Below are positions 1 through 9,088 of a stretch of DNA of 64,000 nucleotides, in pieces. Location of the stretch: NCBI RefSeq assembly GCF_023721755.1, contig NZ_JAMDLH010000005.1, positions 62,001 to 126,000 on the forward strand, written 5' to 3'. The notes beneath the pieces are model-generated. The model ran no database searches. It was given only the letters and a program-made list of their open reading frames with translations, and was not told where the DNA came from. The translations under genes were made by a program, and so were the position numbers. This stretch comes from Pleomorphomonas sp. NRK KF1 (GTDB lineage: Bacteria; Pseudomonadota; Alphaproteobacteria; Rhizobiales; Pleomorphomonadaceae). Numbering within the stretch: position 1 is the first letter of the stretch; every line of letters starts with the position of its first letter.

Positions 1-1253
1 CGCCAACATGACCCGGCCGCGCTCGCCGCCCGACAGCGCCGAGAGCGGCGTCCGCGCCTGTTCGGGAGAGAACAGGAAGTCCTTCATGTAGCCGATGACG
101 TGGCGCTTCTCCTCGCCGATCACCACCCAGTCGCCCTTGCCCTCGGTGAGGGCATCGGCCAGCGTGGTCTCGGGATCGAGGCTGTCGCGCTTCTGCTCCA
201 GCGTCTGCATGTCGAGGGAGAGACCGAGCTTGACGGTGCCGCTGTCGGGTTCAAGATCTCCGGTGAGGAGCCTCAACAGCGTTGTCTTGCCGGCGCCGTT
301 CGGACCGACGATGCCGATGCGGTCGCCGCGCGCCACACGGATCGAGAAGTCCTTGACGATCGGCCGCTCGCCGAAGGCCTTGGAGATCGACTTGGCCTCG
401 ATCACCAGCTTGGACGACGCCTCGGCCTCGGCGGCCGCCATCTTGACCGAACCCTGCGGACCACGATGTTCGCGCTTTGCCTTGCGGAGGTCGGCAAGCA
501 TGTCGACGCGACGGACGTTGCGCTTGCGGCGGGCCGTGACGCCATAGCGCATCCAGTGCTCCTCCGCCTCGATCTTGCGGTCGAGCTTGACGAGCTCGCG
601 CTCCTCCTCCTCCAGCACCTGGTCGCGCCAGGCTTCGAAATGGGAGAAGCCACGATCCAGCGTGCGCGTCACGCCGCGATCTAGCCAGACGGTGGTTCGC
701 GACAGGTTCTCGAGGAACCGCCGGTCATGCGAGATCAGCACCATGGCCGACTTCATGCCCTTCAGCTCGCTTTCCAGCCATTCGATGGCCGGCAGGTCGA
801 GATGGTTGGTCGGCTCGTCGAGCAGCAGGATATCGGGCTCGGGCGCCAGAACGTGAGCCAGGGCCGCCCGGCGCGTCTCGCCCCCGGACAAGGATGCCGT
901 CGACTCGTTGCCGGTCATGCCGAGTTCGTTGAGAAGGTAGAGCGCCCGATAATGATCGTCGCCCGGCGCCAGACCTGATTCCACGTAGTCGAGCGTCGTC
1001 TTGAAGGCGGAGAGGTCGGGCTCCTGCTTGAGGTAGCGCACCGTCTTGCCGGGCTGGAAAAAGCGCTCGCCGTCATCGGCCTCGACGAGACCGGCGGCGA
1101 TCTTGAGCAAGGTCGACTTGCCCGAGCCGTTTCGCCCCACCAGCGTGATGCGATCGCCCTCGCCCACCGTCAGGTCGGCGCCGGTGAGAAGCGGCGTTGC
1201 GCCGAAGGTCAGGCGAATGTTCTTGAGAAACAGAACCGGAGGAGAAGCCATGT
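1..1253 (-). CDS. uup: ABC-F family ATPase, Uup type (3' end outside window)
   Basis: This gene encodes a cytosolic ABC-F protein with two ATP-binding cassettes and no membrane domain. The family acts on ribosomes or DNA branch structures. Reading from the ATG at 1253, the first Walker A (GRNGSGKST) is at about residue 39 and the first signature (LSGGETRRA) at about 121. The interdomain linker carries a basic ARRKRN motif, the second Walker A is GPNGAGKTT, and the second signature LSGGERGRV is at the window edge. The basic linker and the HVIGYMKDFLF segment before the last signature match Uup better than EttA. About 417 residues are present, and the C-terminal coiled coil expected for Uup lies outside. 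It starts 15 bp after the pyrF stop, so the two are probably cotranscribed. Confidence 0.85.
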
Positions 1254-1268
1254 CGGATATCGTTCCAG

Positions 1269-2120
1269 TCAGCCGCGCAGCGTGAAAGCGTCTTCGGCGA
1301 GACGCTCGACGATCTCGCGCAGTGCTTTCCTCGACGGACCGGCCGCCGCAACCTGCCGCGACACGTTGGGTAGCGTGCGCTTGGCGGCCGCCCGGCCGAA
1401 ACGCGATCGGAGGTCGGCCATGGTGGCGCCCTGCGCACCGATGCCGGGCGCAAGGATCAGCGATGTCGGCAACCGCTCCAGCACCTCGTCGGCGTCGTCG
1501 AGCGTCGCCCCGACCACCGCGCCGCAAGGGCCATTGCCCGTCTTGCCGAGCGCATCCCGATTGAAGGCGGTGAGATCGTCGGCGAGCGCATCGGCCACCG
1601 TACGGTCGTCTTCCTGGCGGGCCGTCTGAAGCTGGATGCCATCGGGGTTCGACGAGCGCACGACGACGAAGAGGCCCGCCCCGTGCTCGACGGCGCGCTT
1701 GACCACCGGACTGAGCGAACCCGACCCCATGTAGGCGCCGAGCGTGATGGCATCGACGGGCGTGCCGGCATCCTCGCCGATCCAGGCGGCGGCATAGGCC
1801 TCGATGGTGTGGCCGATGTCCATCCGCTTGATATCGGCGATCACCAGCGCATCGGCCGAGCGGGCATGGCCGATCACCTCGGCCGCCGACTTCAGGCCCT
1901 GCCAGCCGAAGCGCTCGAAGAAGGCGATCTGCGGCTTGAACACGCCGACGAGGTCGCCCACCGCCTCGACCATCTCCAGGCCGAAGACGCGCACGCCCTC
2001 GGCGCTATAGGGCAGATCCCACGCCTTCAGCGTTTCCGGCGCCGGGTCGATGCCGACGGTGAGCGGCGAACGACGGTCGGCGACCGCCTCGAAACGATCG
2101 GCGAAGGAAATGACGGACAT
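1269..2120 (-). CDS. pyrF: Orotidine 5'-phosphate decarboxylase, type 2 family
   Basis: The protein (283 aa) decarboxylates OMP to UMP, the last step of de novo pyrimidine synthesis, in the cytosol. The active-site block is ADIKRMDIG, the Lys/Asp array characteristic of the longer 'type 2' PyrF family, with the substrate-binding segment GIDPAP near the N-terminus and LAPGIGAQGAT near the C-terminus. I chose the ATG at 2120 because GGAG lies 7 nt upstream. The reading frame continues open to 2168 but that extension lacks family similarity. The uup gene follows 15 bp downstream on the same strand. Nothing looks disrupted. Confidence 0.93.
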   Translation of the reverse strand: MSVISFADRFEAVADRRSPLTVGIDPAPETLKAWDLPYSAEGVRVFGLEMVEAVGDLVGVFKPQIAFFERFGWQGLKSAAEVIGHARSADALVIADIKRMDIGHTIEAYAAAWIGEDAGTPVDAITLGAYMGSGSLSPVVKRAVEHGAGLFVVVRSSNPDGIQLQTARQEDDRTVADALADDLTAFNRDALGKTGNGPCGAVVGATLDDADEVLERLPTSLILAPGIGAQGATMADLRSRFGRAAAKRTLPNVSRQVAAAGPSRKALREIVERLAEDAFTLRG

Positions 2121-2221
2121 GTCGGCTCTCCGGATTGGGCTTTCGGCAGGCGATATAGCGCATCGCACGGAAAAGTGGGAACCGGTTTTCCGTGAAAGCG
2201 CGACCGTCGGGCGATTGATGC

Positions 2222-3625
2222 CTACACCGGCGCCTGGCGCAGGTACCAGCTTTTCGGCCTCGTCAGTCCCTGGAACCCCAGCGGCGACAGTGCGGCGCCG
2301 CGCCCGGTGTCCTTGACCCCGGTCCAGGTCAGCGCCGGATCGAGATAGTCGCAGCGGTTGGCGAACACGGTACCGGTTTCGAGTTCCTGACCGATCGCCT
2401 CGGCGGCGTCGAGATCCTCGGTCCAGAGCGAGCAGGTAAGCCCGTACTTGGAATCGTTCATCAGGGCCACCGCCTCGGCATCGTCCCTGACCTTCATGAT
2501 GCCGACGGCCGGTCCGAAGGTTTCCTCTGTCATGAAGGCCATCTGGTGGTTGACGGAGGTCAGCACCTGCGGCGCGATGTAGGGTGTACCCTCAGCGTCG
2601 GTCGGGAACGACTTTGGGTCGACATGCGCGACCGCTCCGCCGCGCAGCGCCGCCGCGATCTGCTCTCGCACTGTCGCCGCGCCGCGTGCGCGCGCCATCG
2701 GCCCCAGCGTCACGGCAGGGTCCGTCGGATTGCCGAGCACGTATTTCCTGGCGAGGTCGACGAGACCGGCGACGAAGTCATCGTAGACCTTCTCGTGCAC
2801 ATAGACCCGCTCGATGCCGCAGCAACACTGCCCCGAATTGAAAAAGGCGCCGTCGGCGACATTCTCGATGGCAAAGTCCAGCTTGGCATCGGGCCGCACA
2901 TAGGCCGGGTCCTTGCCGCCGAGCTCCAGATTGACGGCGATGAACGTTCCAACTGCCGCCCGCTCCATGGCCACGCCACCAGCCACGGAACCGGTGAAGG
3001 CCACCATGTCGGCCTTGCGGGCGGCGATGGCCGCCGCCGTCTGGTCGTGGCTGAGCACGATATGCTGGAACACGCCCTCCGGCAGGCCCGCCGCGTCGAA
3101 GGCATCCTGAAAGCGTTCCGCCACCAGAAGCGTCTGGTCGGAATGCTTCAGCACCACGGTGTTGCCGGCCATCAGCGCCGGCATCACCGAGTTGACGGTG
3201 GTGAGATAGGGATAGTTCCAGGGCGCCACCACGAAGACCACGCCAAGCGGCTCGCGATTGATGTAGCGATGGGCGCCACGCCCACCGAACTCAAGGCCGC
3301 TGTCGAGGGGCGCGAGGCTCGCAGCGGCGATGTTCGCCATGTGGCGCGTGCGCTGCTCGACGCCGTTGAGCTCGTATGGCGTGAAGCGGATCGGTCGCCC
3401 CATCTGCCAGGTCAGTTCCTCGGCGATGCGCGGCCGCATGGCCAGCATGGCATCGAGCGCCTTCAGGCAATAATCGATGCGCGTCTCGAGCGGCAGCCGC
3501 GCCCATCCCTTCTGGGCGTCGCGAGCGAGTCGGAACACGCGGTTCATCTCGGCTTCCGTGGCGATCGGCCGCTCGGCATAAACCGAGCCGTCCACAGGCG
3601 ACACGAGCGTCATGAGGTCGGACAT
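2222..3625 (-). CDS. NAD(P)-dependent aldehyde dehydrogenase
   Basis: This 467-aa protein belongs to the aldehyde dehydrogenase superfamily, which oxidises aldehydes to acids through a cysteine thioester. Visible landmarks are the Rossmann/PWNYP segment (VVAPWNYPYLT), the catalytic glutamate in NLELGGKDPAY, the nucleophile in FNSGQCCCG and the late motif EETFGP. The substrate cannot be read from sequence. The next gene upstream on the same strand is an ethanolamine-type permease, so acetaldehyde or another aldehyde from amine breakdown is a reasonable guess. No EutB/EutC lyase genes are in the window to support it. The start ATG at 3625 has a GGAGC-like site (AGCGCTTCTC on the plus strand) upstream. 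Confidence 0.85.
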   Translation of the reverse strand: MSDLMTLVSPVDGSVYAERPIATEAEMNRVFRLARDAQKGWARLPLETRIDYCLKALDAMLAMRPRIAEELTWQMGRPIRFTPYELNGVEQRTRHMANIAAASLAPLDSGLEFGGRGAHRYINREPLGVVFVVAPWNYPYLTTVNSVMPALMAGNTVVLKHSDQTLLVAERFQDAFDAAGLPEGVFQHIVLSHDQTAAAIAARKADMVAFTGSVAGGVAMERAAVGTFIAVNLELGGKDPAYVRPDAKLDFAIENVADGAFFNSGQCCCGIERVYVHEKVYDDFVAGLVDLARKYVLGNPTDPAVTLGPMARARGAATVREQIAAALRGGAVAHVDPKSFPTDAEGTPYIAPQVLTSVNHQMAFMTEETFGPAVGIMKVRDDAEAVALMNDSKYGLTCSLWTEDLDAAEAIGQELETGTVFANRCDYLDPALTWTGVKDTGRGAALSPLGFQGLTRPKSWYLRQAPV

Positions 3626-3731
3626 GAGAAGCGCTCCATTGGTTCCGGACCGACAACAGGATGCAGGCCCTGAGAGCGCCTATCTCTGCATGCCCGCACC
3701 CGGCGATCAAGGGAGAGCTCCGATAACGCAA

Positions 3732-3755
3732 CGGGGCGCCGAAGAGGGCGCCCCG
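3732..3755 (-). terminator. GC-rich hairpin after the permease gene
   Basis: GGGGCGCC (3733-3740) pairs with GGCGCCCC (3747-3754) around a six-base loop, 25 bp after the permease stop codon. There is no strict U tract after it on the minus strand, so it may end transcription weakly or protect the mRNA 3' end. Confidence 0.5.
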
Positions 3756-3779
3756 CAGACATTGTCTTGCCCTGAAGGC

Positions 3780-5306
3780 TCACTCCGCCGGAGCCGGCTC
3801 CTCCGTGCCGGGCCCACCCCCGCCGTTGGCATGGGCGATGGCGAACTCCTCTTCCGGCGACAGGATCAGCTTGTGGCGGCCGATGATCGCGAAATAGGCG
3901 ATGGCAACGGCAAACCACACCGCCACCCAGAGCACGCCCTTGGAGAAGTTGGGATCCTGCACCTGATAATAGAGGGTGACCACGGCGATGACGATCGTCA
4001 GCACGGCGCCGGGAATGCCAAGCGGGCTCTTGTAGGGGCGCTCGATGTCCGGTTGGTTGATCCTGAGCATGATGAAGGAAATGGCCTGCATGATGTAGGA
4101 GAACATGGCGCCGAACACCGCCATGTTGAGCAGCACCGAACCGATCGCCGCTCCGCCCTCGGCAGCACCGAGCGAAAACCAGATCACCATCATGACCAAC
4201 AGGCCGGCGATGGAGCCTGTGACCATGGCGACGTGCGGCGTCTTGTACCTGGCGTGGGTGAACGACAGGGCAGTCGGGAAATAGCCGGCGCGCGACAGCG
4301 AATAGACCTGCCGACCCTGCGCATAGAGGATGGTGTGGAACGAGGCGATCAGGCCGGTCAGCGCCACGATGCCAAGCACGACCACGCCGCCATCGCCGTA
4401 GACGGCACGGAAGCCGTCGAGCAGCGGTTCGAGCGAGGAGCCGAGGTGGAACGAACCGACACCGGCGACCGCCGGGTTGAGCAGCACGATCATGAAGGCC
4501 GAGAGGATCAGCGTGGAAATGCCGAGGATGATGCCCTTGGGCATGTCGCGCTTGGGATCGACCGATTCCTCGGCGGCCAGCGGCAGCTGCTCGATGGCAA
4601 GGAACAGCCAGACGGCGAAGGGCAACGTGGCGAGAACGCCGGAGAAGCCGAACGGGAACCACTCGCCACCGCCTTCCGGCAGCGCGATGGCGGCGCCATC
4701 GGGACCGACGCCGATGTTGAGCGCCCAGCGCGAAAAATCCATGTTCGGGATGGCGCTCACCCAGAAGAACACCAGGACCGCCAGCGACAACACCGTCACC
4801 ACCAGCGTCACCTTGAACGAGAGCTCAAGTCCGAACACGTTCAGCCCCAGGAAGATCGCATAGAAAACGATCCAGACGAGCGGCGAATAGGCAGCGTCGA
4901 GGCCGAGGATGGAGTTTACGTAGGCGGTGATGAAGGTGACGATCACCGCCGGCGTGATGACATACTCGACATTCTCGCAAAGGCCGGTGATGAAACCGCC
5001 CCACGGCCCCATGGCCGTGCGTGCGAAAGAATAGGCGGCGCCGGTGTGCGGCAGCGCCGGGCTCATCTCGGCGATCGAGAAGGTCAGACCGAGGTACATG
5101 ACGGCGATGATGGCGCCGGCGGCCAGCATGCCACCCCAGCCGCCGGTGGCAAAACCGAAGTTCCAGCCCGAGAAATGGCCGGAAATCACGGCGCCGACGC
5201 CCAGCGCCCAGAGCGACCAGATGCCGGCATAGCGCGACAGGTGTCGCTGCTCGAAATAGCTCGCGTCAGCCTTCTTGTAGCTGACGCTTCCTTCAGACGT
5301 GGACAT
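3780..5306 (-). CDS. eat: APC-family amino acid/ethanolamine permease
   Basis: This is a 508-aa inner-membrane secondary transporter of the APC superfamily with about twelve hydrophobic segments. The N-terminal stretch YFEQRHLSRYAGIWSLWALG, then GVGAVISG and GFITGLCENVEYV, resembles bacterial ethanolamine permeases (Eat/TIGR00908 type) more closely than ordinary amino acid permeases. It would import ethanolamine or a similar small amine with protons. It lies upstream of the aldehyde dehydrogenase on the same strand with a hairpin between them. The ATG at 5306 is preceded by AAAAGGGGAACTCA. The assignment to ethanolamine is from remembered family sequence and is not proven. Confidence 0.75.
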   Translation of the reverse strand: MSTSEGSVSYKKADASYFEQRHLSRYAGIWSLWALGVGAVISGHFSGWNFGFATGGWGGMLAAGAIIAVMYLGLTFSIAEMSPALPHTGAAYSFARTAMGPWGGFITGLCENVEYVITPAVIVTFITAYVNSILGLDAAYSPLVWIVFYAIFLGLNVFGLELSFKVTLVVTVLSLAVLVFFWVSAIPNMDFSRWALNIGVGPDGAAIALPEGGGEWFPFGFSGVLATLPFAVWLFLAIEQLPLAAEESVDPKRDMPKGIILGISTLILSAFMIVLLNPAVAGVGSFHLGSSLEPLLDGFRAVYGDGGVVVLGIVALTGLIASFHTILYAQGRQVYSLSRAGYFPTALSFTHARYKTPHVAMVTGSIAGLLVMMVIWFSLGAAEGGAAIGSVLLNMAVFGAMFSYIMQAISFIMLRINQPDIERPYKSPLGIPGAVLTIVIAVVTLYYQVQDPNFSKGVLWVAVWFAVAIAYFAIIGRHKLILSPEEEFAIAHANGGGGPGTEEPAPAE

Positions 5307-5347
5307 TGAGTTCCCCTTTTCTTTTTCAGTGGCCCCACGCGCGGCAC

Positions 5348-5417
5348 AACCTCAAGGCCGGTGCCCGTTCCCCGCCGAAGCGGGTCCCTGCGAACGGCAA
5401 GCGCGGAAGCTGAGGTT
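5348..5417. repeat. Nested 70-bp inverted-repeat (cruciform) element
   Basis: The outer arms AACCTCA (5348-5354) and TGAGGTT (5411-5417) are perfect complements. Inside, GCCCGTTC (5363-5370) pairs with GAACGGC (5392-5398) with one bulge, and CCCGC/GCGGG (5371-5384) forms a CGAA tetraloop hairpin. The element lies between the divergent permease and cobU genes. It could be a 5' leader structure, a small RNA or a dispersed palindrome; I do not recognise it as a named riboswitch. Confidence 0.5.
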
Positions 5418-5526
5418 CTCTTTGCAAGGATCATGCTACTTTTGGCCAATAGCCGGTCGGTCTCCGCTTGCGCAAGAGCCACCCTGCGGCTAGCCGATAG
5501 CTTTGAGGGAACCCAAGGAGCAGCCC

Positions 5527-6039
5527 ATGGCACCTATCATCTTCGTCCTGGGCGGCGCCCGTTCCGGCAAGAGCCGCTTCGCCGAACAGCGGACACGCGC
5601 TTTTGCCGCGAGTGAGAACGTCTACATAGCCACCGCCGAGTGCCGCGATGAGGAAATGGAAAAGCGGATCGCCCTCCACCGAGAGCGGCGAGGCGCCGAC
5701 TGGCGGACGATCGAGGCGCCGCACCTGCTAACCGAGACCCTGTCCGCGGAAGCGAGAAGTGACCGGGCGATCCTCGTCGACTGCCTGACGCTCTGGCTGA
5801 CCAACCGTCTGCTTGCCGACGCCGACCTTCAAGCCGAGGGCGACGGCCTTGCGACCGTACTCGGCGCGATCTCGGGACCGGTCGTCCTGGTATCGAACGA
5901 AGTCGGGTTGTCCATCGTCCCGGAGAACGCGCTCGCCCGTCGCTTCCGAGACGAAGCCGGCCGACTCAATCAGGCAATCGCCGCCGTTGCCGATGAAGCC
6001 TGGTTCGTTGCCGCCGGTCTGCCGCTGAGGCTGAAGTGA
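5527..6039 (+). CDS. cobU: Bifunctional adenosylcobinamide kinase / guanylyltransferase
   Basis: The enzyme (170 aa; CobU, called CobP in aerobic-pathway organisms) phosphorylates adenosylcobinamide and then attaches GMP during nucleotide-loop assembly of cobalamin. The P-loop GGARSGKSRFAE is at the N-terminus, followed by the YIATAE, HRERRGADW and LVDCLTLWLTN blocks typical of the family, and SNEVGLSIVP near residue 125. The length is normal. I chose the ATG at 5527 because AAGGAG sits 6 nt upstream; an earlier in-frame start at 5503 adds eight unconserved residues. It stands alone, with no other cob gene in the window. No convincing cobalamin riboswitch precedes it. Confidence 0.92.
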   Translation: MAPIIFVLGGARSGKSRFAEQRTRAFAASENVYIATAECRDEEMEKRIALHRERRGADWRTIEAPHLLTETLSAEARSDRAILVDCLTLWLTNRLLADADLQAEGDGLATVLGAISGPVVLVSNEVGLSIVPENALARRFRDEAGRLNQAIAAVADEAWFVAAGLPLRLK

Positions 6040-6431
6040 TCCGAACGGCTGAGCATCTGAAGACACAATGCATCAGACCAACGGGGCGATTTGCTCGCAG
6101 GCAAGTGTGATATAAGTTTAATCAAAATTAACTATGACGAGGATGCAAAGGCCTGGGGAGTCACGGCCATCATGCATGATTTTGGGACATCGATGACGAT
6201 TTCCATATGGCATGCGGCTTGCAGCCGGGTTTTTCGTGGCCTGCGCTGACGCTGAGCTTTGCGCTGGTTGCATGGGCTTCCCGCTTTTCAGGCAGGCGAC
6301 TCGGCTTGCAGGATTAGGGGAAATCCACTAGCTTGGTAAATGTTTTGTTATCTCGGAGTGATCGTTGCGGCGGTTTGAGCCGGACCTTTTCCGAAGTTTT
6401 TTGAAGTTCATTTTGCCTTTTGGGGGATGTA
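6040..6431 (+). promoter_or_regulatory. 392-bp intergenic region before the ExoY-like gene
   Basis: This AT-richer stretch contains no convincing gene. A small hairpin CGGCT-TGC-AGCCG (6215-6227) followed by GGTTTTT could terminate cobU transcription. The rest presumably holds the promoter of the exopolysaccharide gene; no clear -35/-10 pair could be chosen. Confidence 0.35.
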
Positions 6432-7271
6432 ATGCGTCTAACGGACCTTACCCAGGATTTTTCCAAGGGCGGCGCCGAGAGTTCGTCGGGATTGCGCAAA
6501 CTGACGCCGGCCGAAGGCGGATCTTCCGCCCGCTATATGGCTTCCGCCAGCAAGGTACGCGTCACCTCAACGTCGGCCTTTTCGGCCGGTCAGGCGATGG
6601 CGTTGGCGTCCTTCGGCGGAGCCACTCTTGATCACGAAGAAGTCGAGACCCAAGTCAACTGGCGGCCCGCGCATCTCGTCGCGAAGCGGCTGGTCGATGT
6701 CGTAGGGGCCGCTTTCGGCCTGCTCCTGCTGTCTCCGCTTCTGATCGCGGTCGCCGCGATCATCAAGCTCACCAGCGTGGGGCCGGTATTCTTCCGCCAG
6801 GAGAGAACGGGGCTCGGCAACAAGCCCTTCCAGATTCTCAAGTTCCGGTCGATGTACACCGATCGCTGCGATCTTTCGGGCGTCGCCCAGACTGTTGCCG
6901 ACGATCCCCGCGTAACGCCGATCGGCCGCATCATTCGCAAGACCAACATCGACGAGCTGCCGCAGCTCATCAACGTCCTGCTGGGCGACATGTCCCTGGT
7001 CGGCCCTCGCCCGCACGTCCCGGGCATGCTGGCCGCCGGCGTCCGCTACGAGGAACTCGTGATCGGCTACGAGCGCCGGCACGCCATGCGTCCCGGCATC
7101 ACCGGCCTCGCTCAGGCCAACGGCTTGCGCGGCCCGACCACCGAGGTGGAGCCGTCGGTTATGCGCGTGGTGCGCGACATCGAGTATATTCGCAACTTCT
7201 CGATCTGGCTGGACATCCGCATCCTCTTCCGCACCGTGATCAACGAGATCCTGCGCGGCAAGGGATTCTAG
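6432..7271 (+). CDS. Undecaprenyl-phosphate sugar phosphotransferase (ExoY/WbaP-like priming transferase)
   Basis: This 279-aa membrane enzyme transfers a sugar-1-phosphate to undecaprenyl phosphate, the first step of an exopolysaccharide repeat unit. The first ~80 residues are Ser/Ala-rich and probably disordered. A single hydrophobic segment (FGLLLLSPLLIAVAAI) follows, then the cytosolic catalytic core with FFRQERTGLGNKPFQILKFR, NIDELPQLINVLLGDMSLVG and PRPHVPGM, all signatures of the bacterial sugar transferase family. The single membrane segment is the ExoY/PglC-like short form and not the five-helix WbaP form. I prefer the ATG at 6432 because GGGGGAT is 6 nt upstream. A Wzc-like chain-length kinase lies 1.8 kb downstream. 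Confidence 0.88.
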   Translation: MRLTDLTQDFSKGGAESSSGLRKLTPAEGGSSARYMASASKVRVTSTSAFSAGQAMALASFGGATLDHEEVETQVNWRPAHLVAKRLVDVVGAAFGLLLLSPLLIAVAAIIKLTSVGPVFFRQERTGLGNKPFQILKFRSMYTDRCDLSGVAQTVADDPRVTPIGRIIRKTNIDELPQLINVLLGDMSLVGPRPHVPGMLAAGVRYEELVIGYERRHAMRPGITGLAQANGLRGPTTEVEPSVMRVVRDIEYIRNFSIWLDIRILFRTVINEILRGKGF

Positions 7272-7356
7272 CCGCTTCGTCGGCTTGAACTACGCCCCGC
7301 CGGCTTTCGACAACGAGGCGTAGAAATCGGAACATGACGGCCGGGTCGGTGCGCTT

Positions 7357-7962
7357 TTACAGTCTCACCCACATACGCGGGTTGTCCGGCGACTGCATCG
7401 CGATGAACCGATAACCGGTAGCACTCCAGGGCTTGACCAGGGAGTTGAGGTTATCCAGCACGAAGTCGCCGCGGTCGGTGCGCACCATCAACACCGCGTG
7501 AGACTCACCCCGCCGGGTCACGACGCTCGTCATCAAGAGGGACGAACTCGGAAATCCCTTGCGCAGCAGCGCGGCCCGCTTTGTCAGTGCGTAATCCTCG
7601 CAATCGCCCGAAGACCCGCCGATTTTCCAAACGTCGACGCGACCGGACTCGGCCTTCGGCCGCATCGCACCGTTGACTTGGCGATTGACGCGGTCAATCA
7701 AGGCGAGCGTCTCAATGGTCATCCGCACGTTGCCGGACGACACCCCCACATTACGCGCCCGCTGAACCTTGCAGGCGGACGGAATGGTTGCGCACATCAC
7801 ATAGAAGCCGGATGGACCAAGCGTGGCCCCCTTGGCATTGACCTTTCCGGCAACAGGCAAATCCAGGCTCTGCTTAGGAACATTCAGGAAGCCGGCCGAG
7901 GCCACCTGAGGAAAGAGCCCCACGACAGCGGAAACAACCAGCGTCCGGATCAACTTGTTCAT
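7357..7962 (-). CDS. Periplasmic transglutaminase-like cysteine peptidase (BTLCP family)
   Basis: The 201-aa product starts with a signal peptide (MNKLIRTLVVSAVVGLFP, cleavage after ASA) and then matches the bacterial transglutaminase-like cysteine proteinase family (peptidase C93). The catalytic triad is visible as GDCEDYAL (Cys), ESHAVLMV (His) and FVLDN (Asp). Members of the family act in the periplasm and are often tied to surface-adhesin or polysaccharide functions. It is transcribed against its neighbours in the exopolysaccharide region. I chose the ATG at 7962 because it gives a clean signal peptide and has GGCGGAG about 10 nt upstream. The natural substrate is unknown. Confidence 0.82.
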   Translation of the reverse strand: MNKLIRTLVVSAVVGLFPQVASAGFLNVPKQSLDLPVAGKVNAKGATLGPSGFYVMCATIPSACKVQRARNVGVSSGNVRMTIETLALIDRVNRQVNGAMRPKAESGRVDVWKIGGSSGDCEDYALTKRAALLRKGFPSSSLLMTSVVTRRGESHAVLMVRTDRGDFVLDNLNSLVKPWSATGYRFIAMQSPDNPRMWVRL

Positions 7963-8398
7963 GTCAACAAACTCCGCCAAGTCTTAAGTGGGGCCAGTTG
8001 ACCATATTTCTTTTGAGATTCTGTTAGTCAGCGTGGACAACGAATTCGCATGACCAAGCAGAGAACTCGAAACAAATACAATTCAAATTTTAAGTAAATC
8101 CTCGGCTCAGACGTTAACCACATCCTGAAGTCGGAGCGGGCCGGCGAGGGTCGACAAAGGGAGGCAATCGAGGAACCAAGCACCGAGCTGACCGGAGAAA
8201 ATTCCCGGATTTCTCTGCATTCCCAAGGCGCAGCGTCATTCGGCAGCGCACCCGGATACCAAATCAGGAAAAACACGCAGGAGACAGAAAACTCCCCTTG
8301 CACGCGCTCAACTACTTAATGTAAACTATCTGAAAATGTGGCGGCAGGTGGGAGCATCGACGCTCCAATTTGATGCAACTTTATAGGAGACAATCGAT
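7963..8398. promoter_or_regulatory. 436-bp divergent intergenic region
   Basis: The region separates the peptidase gene (minus) from the small secreted protein gene (plus). It is relatively AT-rich near both ends and no supported ORF lies within it. It must hold promoters for both genes, but no operator or canonical hexamer pair stood out. Confidence 0.3.
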
Positions 8399-8800
8399 AT
8401 GACCAGACTTTTCCTTTCCGCCTCGCTTGGCGCCGCGATGGCTTTGTCGTCAGTTGCGAACGGCTTTGCCGCCACCACGGCGACTGGCCTGATCAGCGAA
8501 CTCCAGGGCACCGGTGTCGACACCGCTTACGTGACGGCCGCGCAGGGCGCCTGTTCGTCCGGCAGCGCCTCCCAGTGCATTCTGGCCCTTCAGGCGCTGT
8601 TGAATGCTCTGCCGGCCAATGTGCCCGCCAGCGTGGTGGCCGAGGTAACTGAGTACGTGACGACGACCGCCGGTAGCCGCGCGGATGTCGTGGCGAGCCC
8701 CCAGTTGGTCAGCCTCAACAATTCGCTCAGCGAACTTGGCGCATCTCAGGTCACCGGCTCCGTGACTCCCGATGATGGCGCGGCCAGCCCCGGCGCCTGA
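8399..8800 (+). CDS. Small secreted protein of unknown function
   Basis: The 133-aa product has a clear Sec signal peptide (MTRLFLSASLGAAMALSSV, probable cleavage after GFA). The mature part is about 110 residues, rich in Ala, Ser, Thr and Val, and has two cysteines nine residues apart that could form a disulfide (ACSSGSASQC). I do not recognise a domain. AGGAGACAATCGAT provides a good ribosome site and a strong intrinsic terminator follows 45 bp after the stop. It is therefore a monocistronic, well-expressed-looking gene between two exopolysaccharide genes, which suggests a cell-surface role, but that is only context. Confidence 0.75.
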   Translation: MTRLFLSASLGAAMALSSVANGFAATTATGLISELQGTGVDTAYVTAAQGACSSGSASQCILALQALLNALPANVPASVVAEVTEYVTTTAGSRADVVASPQLVSLNNSLSELGASQVTGSVTPDDGAASPGA

Positions 8801-8843
8801 TTGAGTTTGCCGCTGCGAGAACAGGGGCACACATGCCATCTCG

Positions 8844-8882
8844 AAAACCGTGGCTCTCGAAACACAGGGCCACGGTTTTTTT
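8844..8882 (+). terminator. Strong intrinsic terminator
   Basis: AAAACCGTGGC (8844-8854) and GCCACGGTTTT (8869-8879) are perfect complements around a 14-base loop, followed by an unbroken T run to 8882. It closes the small secreted-protein transcript. The A-rich 5' arm could make it work in both directions. Confidence 0.9.
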
Positions 8883-9088
8883 GTATCGACCCGTTGGTTG
8901 TGGGTTGGTGCTGAGTTTGTCATGGGCGAAGGTACTCTTCATTCAGGGGGGGAACCTTGCCCATACGGGACTAAATTTCGCGTACTTCTCGCACGACAGC
9001 GCCGCATTTCGCTCGGTATAGCTTGGTCGGCGGCGTGATTTCGGTCATAGTGATCGCGCGTGAGTAGATTCAAGGAAGTTTTCTCCAA

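Noticed and set aside
1-1253. Assignment as EttA
   Set aside because: The basic linker motif and the segment before the second signature match Uup better. The C-terminal coiled coil, which would settle it, is outside the window.
5307-5526. Cobalamin riboswitch before cobU
   Set aside because: I looked for the B12-box pattern (GCCACTG and its partners) and did not find it on either strand. The inverted repeat present has a different layout.
8833-9038. Two overlapping 62-codon frames after the small secreted protein gene
   Set aside because: They begin inside the intrinsic terminator, lack a ribosome site and have no family features.
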